Below are positions 18,681 to 27,705 of a DNA stretch of 64,000 nucleotides, piece by piece. The DNA lies in contig JANQEE010000013.1 in the NCBI GenBank assembly GCA_028278525.1, forward strand, positions 287,398 to 351,397. The letters run 5' to 3'. Origin of the DNA: Minwuiaceae bacterium. GTDB taxonomy: Bacteria; Pseudomonadota; Alphaproteobacteria; Minwuiales; Minwuiaceae. The translations under genes and the position numbers were made by a program. Each line of letters begins with the position of its first letter. The first letter of the stretch is position 1. Under the pieces are notes generated by a model. It saw only the letters and a program-made list of their open reading frames with translations. It searched no databases and was not told the origin of the DNA.

Positions 18681-18791
18681 ATCCGCTAAGCGTTTTAGCA
18701 ATAAATCGCGCACGCTCGACGCGTATACCGCCGAAGTTGATTATTCGTATTCGAATTTAGATCTTGGGTCGAAAAAGCGTAACTCGGACGC

Positions 18792-19163
18792 CTAATGAAT
18801 GGTGGTCGGTTGAACCGTCTTTTCGACCACGGCCCATTCGACCGGATGATCGTCCAGCCAGGCCAGGCCCATTTCGCGATGATCGTCGCGGGCCGAGAAC
18901 AGCAGGTGCAGGGCGCACCAGCCGTCGTCGCATTGGTGCACGTCCAACTGCTCCAACGCGGCCGCAACCGTTACCGAGAGCACTTCGTTCGCCTGCAGCT
19001 CCGCCTCGTCCGGCTCTGCTTCATTGAGCAGCCGGGCCAACAGGCGTTCGGCAAAGGACATGAACAAGGCGTGACGCTGGCGCCAATTCAGGCTTCGGCA
19101 ACTCCCGATCAAGCCATCGACCACCGCCCGCTCCGCAGCGCTCAATTGCTCGTAAATCTGCAT
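18792..19163 (-). CDS. hypothetical acidic cytoplasmic protein
   Basis: 123 residues from the ATG at 19163, which follows GAGGAGC; an ATG at 19199 would add 12 residues without a ribosome site. The product is acidic, tryptophan- and histidine-containing, and has no signal peptide, membrane segment or recognised motif. It lies between the RND operon and the MFS gene on the same strand, 73 bp downstream of the latter. GC content is typical of the genome, so it is probably a genuine lineage-specific gene. Confidence 0.7.
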   Translation of the reverse strand: MQIYEQLSAAERAVVDGLIGSCRSLNWRQRHALFMSFAERLLARLLNEAEPDEAELQANEVLSVTVAAALEQLDVHQCDDGWCALHLLFSARDDHREMGLAWLDDHPVEWAVVEKTVQPTTIH

Positions 19164-19236
19164 CTGCGGCTCCTCTTGCGTTGGATGCAGGAGCAGCATG
19201 GCCGAGAGAAATTCCGAAAGAGTTAATAGGACTGGA

Positions 19237-20439
19237 TTAGCGGCGGGGCAGGAAATACCAGATTAACGCGAGGATCTGTAAGCCCAGAAAAGTGCCGAAA
19301 GCGACCTGGTATCCCCGGGTGTCGTAGCCGCCGCCGGCCGTCCCGGGCCACAGGTCGATGATCGCCCCGCTGACATATTGGCAGCCGAAGGCGGTGCCGA
19401 AGATCAGCAGGTTCATCGCCGTATTGGCGCGCCCCGACAGGGCCGCCCCGAAGTGCTGCGACAGGCGGGGATAGGCGAGGATGCCGATCTGCCCGGTCAT
19501 GCCGAAAACGAACCAGGCGACCGGGCTGAACGCCAGCAGCTCCAGCACGATGGCGGCCTCCGCCAGGAGATAGAGCAGTAATCCGCCCAGCATAACGGTC
19601 AACAGATCGACCCCGATGCGGCCCAGCAGGTCGGCGACGATTCCGGCAAGCAGGGTCCCGACCAGGAAAGCGATCGCAACGATCAGCAGGGAGTCCGCGA
19701 CGCCGTCCCTGGGCAGGCCGGCGACGTCGCGGAACCACGGACCCGCCCACAATGTCTGAATGGCGATATGGCTGCCGGCGGTCAGCGTGATCAGCGGCGC
19801 CATGCGCCAGAAGAAGCGGTCGCGAAAAACTTTTCTGACGCCGTCCAGTTGCTGGGCCACGCTGTCCACCGCCCCGGTGCCGGGCCGTTCCGGCACTACG
19901 GTGAATATCAACATGGCGACGCCCACGGTGACAGCGGCGATGATGACGAACATCGTGCGCCAGCCGACCGCCTGCACAAGCATGTCCGTCGGCTGCGTCG
20001 CGACGACAAGGCCAAGCGCGCCGAACGACATGACGCAGGCATTGGCCAGCGCCATCCGCTCTTTCGGCAGCCACAGCACGACGGCCTTGAAGCCGGCCAT
20101 CAGCCCGCCGGCAAACCCCAAGCCGATCAACGCGCGCGCCAGGGTCAACGTCACGACATGGTCCGCAATTGAAAACAACAGCCCCCCGGCCGCGGCACAG
20201 CACAGCAGCGCCGTCTGCACCCGGCGCGGTCCGAACCGGTCGAGCAACATGCCAAGCGGCAGTTGGAACAGCGCGAACGCGATCAGATAGGCGGCGGTGA
20301 GCAAGCCGAGCTGGCTGGCCGACAGGCCGATATCGCGGACCAGGTCCGGCGCGACGACCGCATTTACCGCCCGGAACAGATAGGACAGGAAGTAGCCGCA
20401 GGCGAACGGCGCCAGGACTGTTACGGCAAGCCGGGCCAT
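19237..20439 (-). CDS. MFS transporter
   Basis: About 400 residues with twelve predicted membrane helices and the motif-A loop GMLLDRFGPRRVQ between helices 2 and 3, typical of the major facilitator superfamily. The ATG at 20439 begins just before helix 1. A TTG at 20478 with GGAG upstream is an alternative that adds 13 hydrophilic residues. The much longer open frame to 20889 has non-transporter codon use and runs antisense to another gene. The substrate is unknown; the overall look is closest to small-molecule or nitrate/sugar-like MFS permeases. Confidence 0.88.
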   Translation of the reverse strand: MARLAVTVLAPFACGYFLSYLFRAVNAVVAPDLVRDIGLSASQLGLLTAAYLIAFALFQLPLGMLLDRFGPRRVQTALLCCAAAGGLLFSIADHVVTLTLARALIGLGFAGGLMAGFKAVVLWLPKERMALANACVMSFGALGLVVATQPTDMLVQAVGWRTMFVIIAAVTVGVAMLIFTVVPERPGTGAVDSVAQQLDGVRKVFRDRFFWRMAPLITLTAGSHIAIQTLWAGPWFRDVAGLPRDGVADSLLIVAIAFLVGTLLAGIVADLLGRIGVDLLTVMLGGLLLYLLAEAAIVLELLAFSPVAWFVFGMTGQIGILAYPRLSQHFGAALSGRANTAMNLLIFGTAFGCQYVSGAIIDLWPGTAGGGYDTRGYQVAFGTFLGLQILALIWYFLPRR

Positions 20440-20612
20440 CCCCAGTCGGGGCCCCTGATCGACGGTTTCTGTCTGCAAAGGACGCTGCTCCGGCTTTCCC
20501 CAACGTTCGAACCACCGCAAAGGGCGGGAGCCATTCGTTCTTCGTTCTGCTGTCAGGCCCGCCCACAGCCTAGCACCGACCCCCACATCGACATCAAGCC
20601 GGGGGCCCCAAG

Positions 20613-21119
20613 TTATTGCGCAACCGGTTCGGGAGCGCTGAGCATTCGATCGATGGATTCGACGGTATGGCGATGGATCGACATCTCGTCCCGCAGGCCG
20701 GCGATCGCCCGTTCGGCGCGCTCGATCTCGCCCAGGTAATCCAGCCGCATCGCTTCCAGTTGACCCAACTCGTGTTGCTGGTCGTCGATACTCTTGTTTG
20801 CCTGCCGCCGCTTTCGGATTTCTTCCGACAGACTGTCGGCGCGAAACTCCAATCGGGAAATGTTGCGCAGCAGATTGCCGATGCCCCATTCGAAGTGACG
20901 GATGTGGTGTTCGGTCGCCGCCATCTGCGCGACGGCGCCGGTCTTCGCCGCCAGCAAGGCATCCAGTTCGGGCGCTACGGCTTGGAACGGTACGGATTTA
21001 GCCCGGATCGGATCGGCGCCCGGGTTGATGGCGACCAGGACGAGGACGCCGCCCGCGGCCAATGCTGTGGCCAAAACCGCGGCTAGCTCACGCCGGCGTC
21101 TGCCGAAACCTCCGCGCAT
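20613..21119 (-). CDS. hypothetical membrane-anchored coiled-coil protein
   Basis: 168 residues: an arginine-rich cytoplasmic tip (GGFGRRRREL), one membrane helix at about 13-31, then a long heptad-rich segment (50-158) that should form a coiled coil in the periplasm. I recognise no family. The stop is about 170 bp from the MFS start on the same strand. It is divergent from the 4Fe-4S gene, with 122 bp between the starts. Confidence 0.75.
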   Translation of the reverse strand: MRGGFGRRRRELAAVLATALAAGGVLVLVAINPGADPIRAKSVPFQAVAPELDALLAAKTGAVAQMAATEHHIRHFEWGIGNLLRNISRLEFRADSLSEEIRKRRQANKSIDDQQHELGQLEAMRLDYLGEIERAERAIAGLRDEMSIHRHTVESIDRMLSAPEPVAQ

Positions 21120-21241
21120 CGCAGAAATCCTCTCAGCCCGAACAGTCTAGACCGTATGGGCCGATTGAGCCATCGCGCCGGGTTCTTGTTAGACTGCCTC
21201 GCAAGGCTCCAATCGAGACGAGCTTTAGCGGGAGGTTCCAG

Positions 21242-22153
21242 ATGCGAAACAAGCCGGACATCGATCCGGAACAGGCCAAACAGACCATCCTCGACTATTG
21301 CCGGCGGAAAGGCGCGCTGGCCGCCGGTGTGGCCGATCTGGACGCGCTGGAACGGATCGCGCCGGCCGGCCACCGGCCAAGCGACATCATGCCGCGCGTG
21401 AAATCCGTGATCGCGCTCGGCGTCGGCGGCCAGACTCAGGGCGCCTGGACGGTGCCGGCCAAGGCGCTGGGCTATTTCGGCAGTACGGAAACCCGCGCCT
21501 ACACGATCTCCTACGGACTGGCGTTCTTTATCGAGAGCAAGTTCGGCGTCCGGTCGATCTATTGCCCGCCGGACATGGACAACGAGGCAGGGCCGCGCGT
21601 GCCCTTGCAAAGCCTGAAGCTGCACGCGGAACTCGCCGGCATCGGCGCCCGGTCGCTCGCCGGCGACATTCTGCTGCACCCGGAATTCGGCTACATGTAT
21701 TTCGCGTCCGTTTTCACGGAACTGGAGCTGCCGCCCGACGAACCGATGGCGGACAACCCCTGCCCCGCGCCATCCTGCGTCGACATGTACCGCAAGGTCG
21801 GCCAGACGCCGTGCATGAAGTTCTGCCCGGTGCAGTGCCTGAGCGGCACCATCGACGCGGACGGCAAGCAGGCGGAGATGAATTACGATATGGCCGCCTG
21901 CGCGGAGATGACTCAGCAATACGAAACGGTCCCGGCCGCGATCGCCAACGCGCTGAACGCAGACACGCCCGAGGCGCGCGAGGATGCGCTGTTCGATCCG
22001 GACAACAAGATGCTCTGGTACAAGATGTCTGTCGGCTCCGGCGGATTGCTGGCGCAATGCTTCGAATGCATGCGCGTCTGCCCGATCGCGACCAAGGCAC
22101 CGCTGGCCGACCCGATCCTGCGCCACCGGGCCGCCCAGGCGGAAGAGGCCTGA
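21242..22153 (+). CDS. 4Fe-4S cluster-binding protein (QueG/reductive-dehalogenase-like ferredoxin domain)
   Basis: 303 residues. Two cysteine groups, Cys174/179/191/195/199 and Cys273/276/280 (CFECMRVCP), could hold one or two 4Fe-4S clusters. The N-terminal part resembles the fold preceding the clusters in epoxyqueuosine-reductase and reductive-dehalogenase-type proteins, but no cobalamin motif is evident. The ATG is chosen for the GGGAGG site before it; the open frame upstream to 21062 is antisense to another gene. The next gene starts four bases after the stop, so an electron-transfer role coupled to the acyl-CoA ligase product is plausible. Confidence 0.85.
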   Translation: MRNKPDIDPEQAKQTILDYCRRKGALAAGVADLDALERIAPAGHRPSDIMPRVKSVIALGVGGQTQGAWTVPAKALGYFGSTETRAYTISYGLAFFIESKFGVRSIYCPPDMDNEAGPRVPLQSLKLHAELAGIGARSLAGDILLHPEFGYMYFASVFTELELPPDEPMADNPCPAPSCVDMYRKVGQTPCMKFCPVQCLSGTIDADGKQAEMNYDMAACAEMTQQYETVPAAIANALNADTPEAREDALFDPDNKMLWYKMSVGSGGLLAQCFECMRVCPIATKAPLADPILRHRAAQAEEA

Positions 22154-22157
22154 GGCG

Positions 22158-24089
22158 ATGGCGCGGGGTTTGAGCCGGGACCAGATCGGCGTCACCGACA
22201 GCATGGTGGAAACCTTCGGCGAGATCATCTTCCACCTCAGCCACAACATCCAAAAGCGCCGCGGCGACCCGATCCGCGAACGCGACTTCGAAGCGGTCGA
22301 AGCGCAGCGCGCGGAACTCGGCCTGACCGACGCCGAAATCGCGGCGCGCATCGGCCTGACCGAAACCCAGGTTCTGTACATCCGCAACCGAGAGGAGCGG
22401 CGGCGTTTCCGGACCGGTCACTACCATCGTCTGAACGAGTTGGGCGGCGGCAGGCGGTTCCGGGCCGACCGATTTACCCCGCACATGGACCACTTCAAAT
22501 TCAGCGACGATGCCCTGGAACTGCGGGCGGCAATGACGTTCGAGCCGGAGCGGGTGCGGCACTATGTCGAAGCCGGCTTCTGGCGCGACGATACGCTGAG
22601 CGGCTGGCTCGACCGCCACGCCGATGCAGCGCCGGACAGTCCTGCGATCCGCACCGCCGACACAACCATCGCCTTCGGCGCATTGGCCGAGCAGGTGGCG
22701 CGGCTGGCGGGGGGCTTAAGCCGGGCGGGCGTCCGGCGCGGCGACGTGGTCGGCGTGCAACTGCCGAACATCCCGGAATATCTGATCGCCTATCTGGCGA
22801 TCGTCCGGCTGGGCGGCGTGATGACGACCGTCTACATGCCGTACCGGGCAGCGGAGATGGAAACCCTGCTCGGCCACAGCCGCGCCCGCGCCTTCATCTG
22901 CATGACCGACGCGGGCGGCTTCGCGGCGGCCGAAGCGGCCCTGTCGCTGAAGTCCGCTTTGCCGGCACTTGAAGCGGTGATCGCGCTGGGCCAGCCGGTT
23001 CCGGGCGCCCAGTCCCTGGCCGACCTGATGGCTAGCGAACCGGCGCAGCCGGCCGACATGCCTGTCGCCTCCGATCCGTTCCTGCTGCTCTACACATCGG
23101 GCACGACCGACCGGCCGAAGGCGGTGCCGCTCAGCTACCACAACATGCTGGGCAATGCCCGGTTCGGGCTGGCGGAGCACCGCATCGGCGCCGACGACCT
23201 GCTGCTCTCGGCCGCGCCGTTCGGCCACCTGTTCGGGCTCTACAGCGTTCACCTGGCGCTTGCCGCCGGCGCCTGCTCCCTGCTGCTGCCGATGTTCAGT
23301 CCGCCCGCCCTGGCTGGGCTGATCGAAACGGCGCGGCCGACGGTGCTGTTCACCGCGCCGGCCCACATCGCCGCCTGCTTGGCCGGTGGCCTGTTCGACG
23401 CCCATGACATCGCCTCGCTCCGCCTGACCATCATGTCGGGCAGCGCCGTCCCTGCCGACCTGGCCCGCGCCTTCGCCGCCAGGCTCGGCGACGGCCGTGT
23501 CAGCCAGCTTTGGGGCATGACCGAAACCCAGGCCGGGCTTTACACCCGTCCCGACGATCCGATCGAGATCGCCGCGGCCAGTGCCGGCCGGCCGAGCCCG
23601 GGGACCGAGGTGAGGATCGCCGAAGAAGACGAGCTGCAGGTCCGCGGCCCGCTGCTGTTCCCCGGCTATTTCAAGAACCCCGAAGCCAATCGGTCGGCCT
23701 TCAGCGAAGACGGCTGGTTCCGAACCGGCGACACCGCTTCGATCGACGAACAGGGCAATGTCACCATCACCGGACGCCTGAAGGACATCATCAACCGCGG
23801 CGGGGTGAAATATAACCCGCGCGATATCGAGGAACTGCTGGACCGGCACCCGAAGATCCTGCAATCGGCGATCGTGCCGGTGCCCGACCCGGTGCTGGGC
23901 GAGAAGGCCTGCTGCTTTGCGGTGGCGACCGAGGGTGCGACGCCGACGCTGGAGGAACTATGCGCCTACCTGGCCGAGCACGACATCGCCAAGCACAAGC
24001 TGCCGGAGCGGCTGGAACTGGTCGCCGACATGCCGATGACGGCGACGCGCAAGATCATCAAGGCACGGTTGAAACCCGCCGGCCCATGA
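22158..24089 (+). CDS. AMP-dependent acyl-CoA ligase with N-terminal HTH-like extension
   Basis: 643 residues. Residues of about 125-640 are a complete acyl/aryl-CoA synthetase: P-loop YTSGTTDRPK (312-321), LWGMTETQ, RTGD, GRLKDIINRGG and a C-terminal lysine in ATRKIIK. This resembles cyclohexanecarboxylate- and long-chain fatty-acid-CoA ligases. The first 110 residues are not part of the family and contain a helix-turn-helix-like stretch (TDAEIAARIGLTETQVLYIR, 57-76). No stop or frameshift separates the two parts. An internal ATG at Met110 (MDHFKFSD) could start a ligase-only product. It lies four bases after the FeS gene. Confidence 0.88.
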   Translation: MARGLSRDQIGVTDSMVETFGEIIFHLSHNIQKRRGDPIRERDFEAVEAQRAELGLTDAEIAARIGLTETQVLYIRNREERRRFRTGHYHRLNELGGGRRFRADRFTPHMDHFKFSDDALELRAAMTFEPERVRHYVEAGFWRDDTLSGWLDRHADAAPDSPAIRTADTTIAFGALAEQVARLAGGLSRAGVRRGDVVGVQLPNIPEYLIAYLAIVRLGGVMTTVYMPYRAAEMETLLGHSRARAFICMTDAGGFAAAEAALSLKSALPALEAVIALGQPVPGAQSLADLMASEPAQPADMPVASDPFLLLYTSGTTDRPKAVPLSYHNMLGNARFGLAEHRIGADDLLLSAAPFGHLFGLYSVHLALAAGACSLLLPMFSPPALAGLIETARPTVLFTAPAHIAACLAGGLFDAHDIASLRLTIMSGSAVPADLARAFAARLGDGRVSQLWGMTETQAGLYTRPDDPIEIAAASAGRPSPGTEVRIAEEDELQVRGPLLFPGYFKNPEANRSAFSEDGWFRTGDTASIDEQGNVTITGRLKDIINRGGVKYNPRDIEELLDRHPKILQSAIVPVPDPVLGEKACCFAVATEGATPTLEELCAYLAEHDIAKHKLPERLELVADMPMTATRKIIKARLKPAGP

Positions 24090-24126
24090 CATGCGGGCCG
24101 GCGGTTCGCCTTAAACCGGGAATGGC

Positions 24127-25815
24127 CTAGGCCGCGTTGACGCCGGTCAGGAACTTCTTGACCTCGGCACGCAGCGCTTCCGATTGCTGCGACAGCTTGC
24201 CGGCCACGTTCAGCACGTCGGCCGCTTCGCCCTTGGCGCCTTCGGCCGACTGGGTCACGGCGGTGACGTTCGACGAGACTTCCTGGGTACCGGTGGCCGC
24301 TTCCTGCACGTTGCGGGCAATCTCCCGGGTCGAGCTCTCCTGCTCCTCCACCGCCGAAGCGATGCCGGTCGCCACCTGCTGGATGCGGTTGATCGCCGAG
24401 GCCACGCCTTCGATGGACTGAACCGTCTCTTTGGTGACCTGCTGCATGTTCTCGATCTGGGCGGAGATCTCGTCGGTCGCCTTCGACGTCTGGTTGGCCA
24501 GCGCCTTGACTTCCGACGCGACCACCGCGAAGCCCTTGCCCGCGTCGCCGGCGCGCGCCGCTTCGATGGTCGCATTCAGCGCCAGCAGGTTGGTCTGCTC
24601 GGCGATATCGTTGATCAGCGCGATCACGTCGCCGATCTTCTGGGCGCTTTCCGCAAGGCCCTTCACCGTGCCGTTCGCATGATCGACCTGGCCGACGGCA
24701 TCGTTGGCCACTTCGGTCGACTGCACGACCTGGCGGTTGATTTCCTGGATCGACGTCGACAGTTCCTCCGACGCCGCCGCCACCGTCTGCACGTTGGCCG
24801 ACGCTTCCTCGGACGCCGCGGCAGCCGCACCGGCCTGGGTCGAGGTGTTGTCCGCGGTCGATGCCATGCCTTGCGCGGTCGACGTCATCTGCGAGGCCGC
24901 AGTTTCCACCAGGGTCAGCATCTCGGTCACGGACGCGTCGAACGCGGCGGTCAGCTTCTCCAGGTTTTCCGTCCGCTGCTGCCGCTTGGCCTGTTCCTCT
25001 TCCTCGCGCGCCGCCAGTTTCCGGGCGGTGATCGAATTGTCCTTCAGCACCTGGACCGCCGCCGCCATGGCGCCCAATTCGTCGCGATGGTCGTCGCAGG
25101 GCACGGCGATATCCAGATCGCCGTCGGCGAGCTGCTTAACGGCGCTGGTCATGCTTTCGACCGGCACGGCGATCGCCCGCCCGATCAGCAACGCGCTGAC
25201 CGCGGACAGCAGCATCGCCAATACGGTGACGCCCATCACCTGATAGAGACCGAGATTCATCACGGCCGTCCCGTCCGCCACGATTTTCGCGTTCAGGTTC
25301 GAGGCGGTCTTCACCAGGCCGTCCGCCGCGACGCTCAATTCCTCGAATTTCGAATGGGTGTCGTTCATCAGCATGGTGGCGATGAATACATCTTCGTCAA
25401 CCGCGCCGAGGGTCTCCTCCGCCGAGGTCGCATAGCCCCGCAACTGCTCGAGAACCTGCGCGATCTGTTCCAGATCGATGTTCAGACCGCCGGGGTTCAA
25501 ACTTTCCAGAACGGCGATGGCACCGTCGATGTTCGCCTTCGCCACATCCTTGGTCTGGTTGATCAGGCGCTGTTCGATGTTGTTCTGCTTCCAATTCATC
25601 GTCTGGAATACCGCCGCATGGCCCTTCGAGATCTTGATCAGCGCGGTCTTGGTATCTTCGACCAACTTGCCGGCGAGGGTGGCGTCGATGTTGGTCTGCT
25701 GATTGCTCTTGTAGGACCAGTAAAAGGTGGCGCTAACCACAAGCGTCATGCACCCGGCGATGAACGGCGCAATCAGGGATTTGACGGTAATACGTATGTT
25801 ACGGAGGGCTTTCAT
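24127..25815 (-). CDS. methyl-accepting chemotaxis protein
   Basis: 562 residues from the ATG at 25815; a GTG two codons earlier is less well placed behind GGAAGC. Membrane helices lie near 12-32 and 190-213 and bracket a helical periplasmic sensor domain. A HAMP domain (about 214-268) and the signalling domain with the conserved hairpin tip [20 protein letters not shown] follow. It should cluster at a cell pole with CheA/CheW, which are not in this window. The upstream gene encodes a lone periplasmic Cache protein, a likely ligand-binding partner. Confidence 0.92.
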   Translation of the reverse strand: MKALRNIRITVKSLIAPFIAGCMTLVVSATFYWSYKSNQQTNIDATLAGKLVEDTKTALIKISKGHAAVFQTMNWKQNNIEQRLINQTKDVAKANIDGAIAVLESLNPGGLNIDLEQIAQVLEQLRGYATSAEETLGAVDEDVFIATMLMNDTHSKFEELSVAADGLVKTASNLNAKIVADGTAVMNLGLYQVMGVTVLAMLLSAVSALLIGRAIAVPVESMTSAVKQLADGDLDIAVPCDDHRDELGAMAAAVQVLKDNSITARKLAAREEEEQAKRQQRTENLEKLTAAFDASVTEMLTLVETAASQMTSTAQGMASTADNTSTQAGAAAAASEEASANVQTVAAASEELSTSIQEINRQVVQSTEVANDAVGQVDHANGTVKGLAESAQKIGDVIALINDIAEQTNLLALNATIEAARAGDAGKGFAVVASEVKALANQTSKATDEISAQIENMQQVTKETVQSIEGVASAINRIQQVATGIASAVEEQESSTREIARNVQEAATGTQEVSSNVTAVTQSAEGAKGEAADVLNVAGKLSQQSEALRAEVKKFLTGVNAA

Positions 25816-25914
25816 CGACACGCTTCCAGGACTGAGACGGATGGGCCGGGGTCGGTCCGGCCGAGGCGGTCAGGGGCGGGCGAGGCGCAGGTCCCCGCCC
25901 TTCCCCTGGCGCGT

Positions 25915-26367
25915 TTAACGCTTGTAGGCACCAACGCCGACCATGTAATCGCCGACGCGGACCATATAGCTGGTCTTCTGCTCAACAGCCTTGGTCTTCG
26001 GGTTCTGCCATTTGTAGTCGACCCAACCGGCATCCTTCACGGCGACCATGTCTTGCACGAACGACTTGCCGTCGACGTCCTTGAGGCTCAACAGATTGCG
26101 GCCTTCCAGCGCCTTCTTGACGCCGTGATAGCGGTTGATGCCATCCAAGGTCATCGCGAACACGTACAGGTCCCGGTCGTGGAACTGATTGCCCGGCGCA
26201 TCGAATTCAGCGAACGCCGCAGCCGCGCCTTTCGAGCGAATGACTTCGGCGGCACGTTCAGCCATCGCTTTGGCTTCTTCCGGCGTGCCGAGATCACCGG
26301 CAGTAGCCATCGGTACAAAACAGGCAACAAACAAAGCGATGACGGCCCCGATGAGTCCGTTCCTCAT
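25915..26367 (-). CDS. periplasmic single-Cache domain protein
   Basis: 150 residues with a Sec signal peptide (cleavage after TATA/G, about residue 23) and one sCache_2-type domain: NQFHDRDLYVFAMTLDG, the KSFVQDM segment and the terminal SYMVRVGDYMVGVGAYKR. Cache domains bind small ligands such as organic acids. It has no membrane anchor of its own and lies 99 bp upstream of the chemoreceptor in the same direction, so it probably delivers ligand information to that receptor. The 257 bp upstream of its start are unusually AT-rich. Confidence 0.87.
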   Translation of the reverse strand: MRNGLIGAVIALFVACFVPMATAGDLGTPEEAKAMAERAAEVIRSKGAAAAFAEFDAPGNQFHDRDLYVFAMTLDGINRYHGVKKALEGRNLLSLKDVDGKSFVQDMVAVKDAGWVDYKWQNPKTKAVEQKTSYMVRVGDYMVGVGAYKR

Positions 26368-26624
26368 AGCTTATCCTTTCCTTCATCATCACTGAAACAA
26401 TGGCGAGCAGTGCAGTCTCTGGAATGCTCAATACAACTTGAATACTGTGATAACATTAATAAACTGTGTATCTTCTTTTCTACATCTTTGAACTATATTT
26501 ATAATCTAAATAGACAATATAAATAGACTGCTTAAATCCAAGTAGTCCGGCGAATGGGGAACGAGACTGCGGCACGGCGGCAGCGCCGGCCTCGATCGGG
26601 ATCAAAGGGCGCGAAGGCGCACGC
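26368..26624. promoter_or_regulatory. AT-rich intergenic region upstream of the Cache-chemoreceptor operon
   Basis: A 257-bp gap. Positions of about 26430-26530 are strikingly AT-rich against a GC-rich background, with several possible -10-like TATAAT relatives on the minus strand. It most likely contains the promoter of the Cache/chemoreceptor pair. I see no gene, hairpin or repeat in it. Confidence 0.4.
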
Positions 26625-26987
26625 TCAGTCGTCTACGACGATTTCCAGATGCGCCTTCATGTTTGGGTGAAATCTGCAGAAGTATGCCGGGGACAGGTCG
26701 GCCGTTACGACGATGCTCTTCGTCTCGTCCTTGTCGATCCGTCCGGTGTCCCAACTGCGGTCCAGCGCCGTGGCGGTGTGCGGTGCGATATCCCGGTTGG
26801 TCCAGCTTATCCTATCGCCGACGCGGACGCGCAGCCGGTCGGGCACAAACGTCAAGCGGGCGATCACTACTCGATGCTCGACAGCCGCCGCCGGAGCGGC
26901 GACGGAGGCATATGGCCGCGAAAAGGCCGCGGCGGCGAGAACCGCCGCGCACCCTTTCAGGATCGAGCGTCGACTTGATCCGGCCAC
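26625..26987 (-). CDS. cupredoxin (amicyanin/pseudoazurin-like blue copper protein)
   Basis: 120 residues. The N-terminus, SSRRSILKG, is a twin-arginine signal. The mature domain has the type 1 copper ligands His70 (APHTA), Cys104, His107 and Met110 in the loop CRFHPNM. It would be a periplasmic electron carrier. The GTG start directly abuts the TAG stop of the DUF4142 gene, so the two are translated as a unit. Confidence 0.88.
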   Translation of the reverse strand: MAGSSRRSILKGCAAVLAAAAFSRPYASVAAPAAAVEHRVVIARLTFVPDRLRVRVGDRISWTNRDIAPHTATALDRSWDTGRIDKDETKSIVVTADLSPAYFCRFHPNMKAHLEIVVDD

Positions 26988-27518
26988 CTACTGGACCTGC
27001 TTGACCATCATCGCGGCATGGTTCTCGTGAACCTTGAAGATCTCGAGACCGGCTTCGAACAGCGCTTTGACCTCGCTGTTTTCGATGTTGGGAATAAAGG
27101 TGTTTTCGACCAGGTCGTTGACTGCCTTGTGATAGGCCAACTCGTTCTCCGCGTAGCGCTTGTCGAATGCCGCGCCGCGCAGCTTGCTCATCTCGTCGAT
27201 CAGTTTGCGGGAATTCTCCTGCAGATTCCGGCTGAGGAAGTTGTCCTGCGGCTCGGCTTTCAGCTTGGCAAGCAGCGCCAGCGCCTGTTCGTTCACCGCG
27301 GTGTGGTCGCGGATCATGGTCCGCGCGAACTCATGCACCGCCGGGTTCTCGGAGATCGCCAGCGCCAGATGGGCGTAGCGAATGTCGATGTTGTCTGCGA
27401 CATACGCCACGTGGGCGATTTCGAGGTCGTTGAGGTCCGCGGCCGATTGGGCGTTCGCCCCCGTCTGGGCGCAGGCGGCCGTCACCGCAAGGATTGCGAG
27501 CACGTATCTGAGCTTCAT
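26988..27518 (-). CDS. DUF4142 domain periplasmic protein
   Basis: 176 residues with a Sec signal or lipoprotein-like leader (hydrophobic stretch, then AACAQ/ANAQ), followed by a four-helix ferritin-like DUF4142 domain. Typical landmarks are VHEFARTMIRDHTAVNEQ and the paired histidines in KVHENHAAM. The family is often found next to stress or envelope genes, and its biochemical role is not established. It is first in a two-gene operon with the cupredoxin and is divergent from the AraC regulator, which may control it. Confidence 0.88.
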   Translation of the reverse strand: MKLRYVLAILAVTAACAQTGANAQSAADLNDLEIAHVAYVADNIDIRYAHLALAISENPAVHEFARTMIRDHTAVNEQALALLAKLKAEPQDNFLSRNLQENSRKLIDEMSKLRGAAFDKRYAENELAYHKAVNDLVENTFIPNIENSEVKALFEAGLEIFKVHENHAAMMVKQVQ

Positions 27519-27705
27519 GACTGGTTCCTTCTTACCGATGGATGGTGCCGTCGGCCGGTTGTCGCGGCCGCGAGAGACATGGATTCAAAAGCAAATCAAT
27601 CGGCACTTGAATGACCAGGAATTCAAAAAACTTGATCATTCGTTCAGGCTTGCGTTGCTTGGCGGAAATATAGGTATAGTTGGATAAGTCGGACCGAGGC
27701 ACGCC

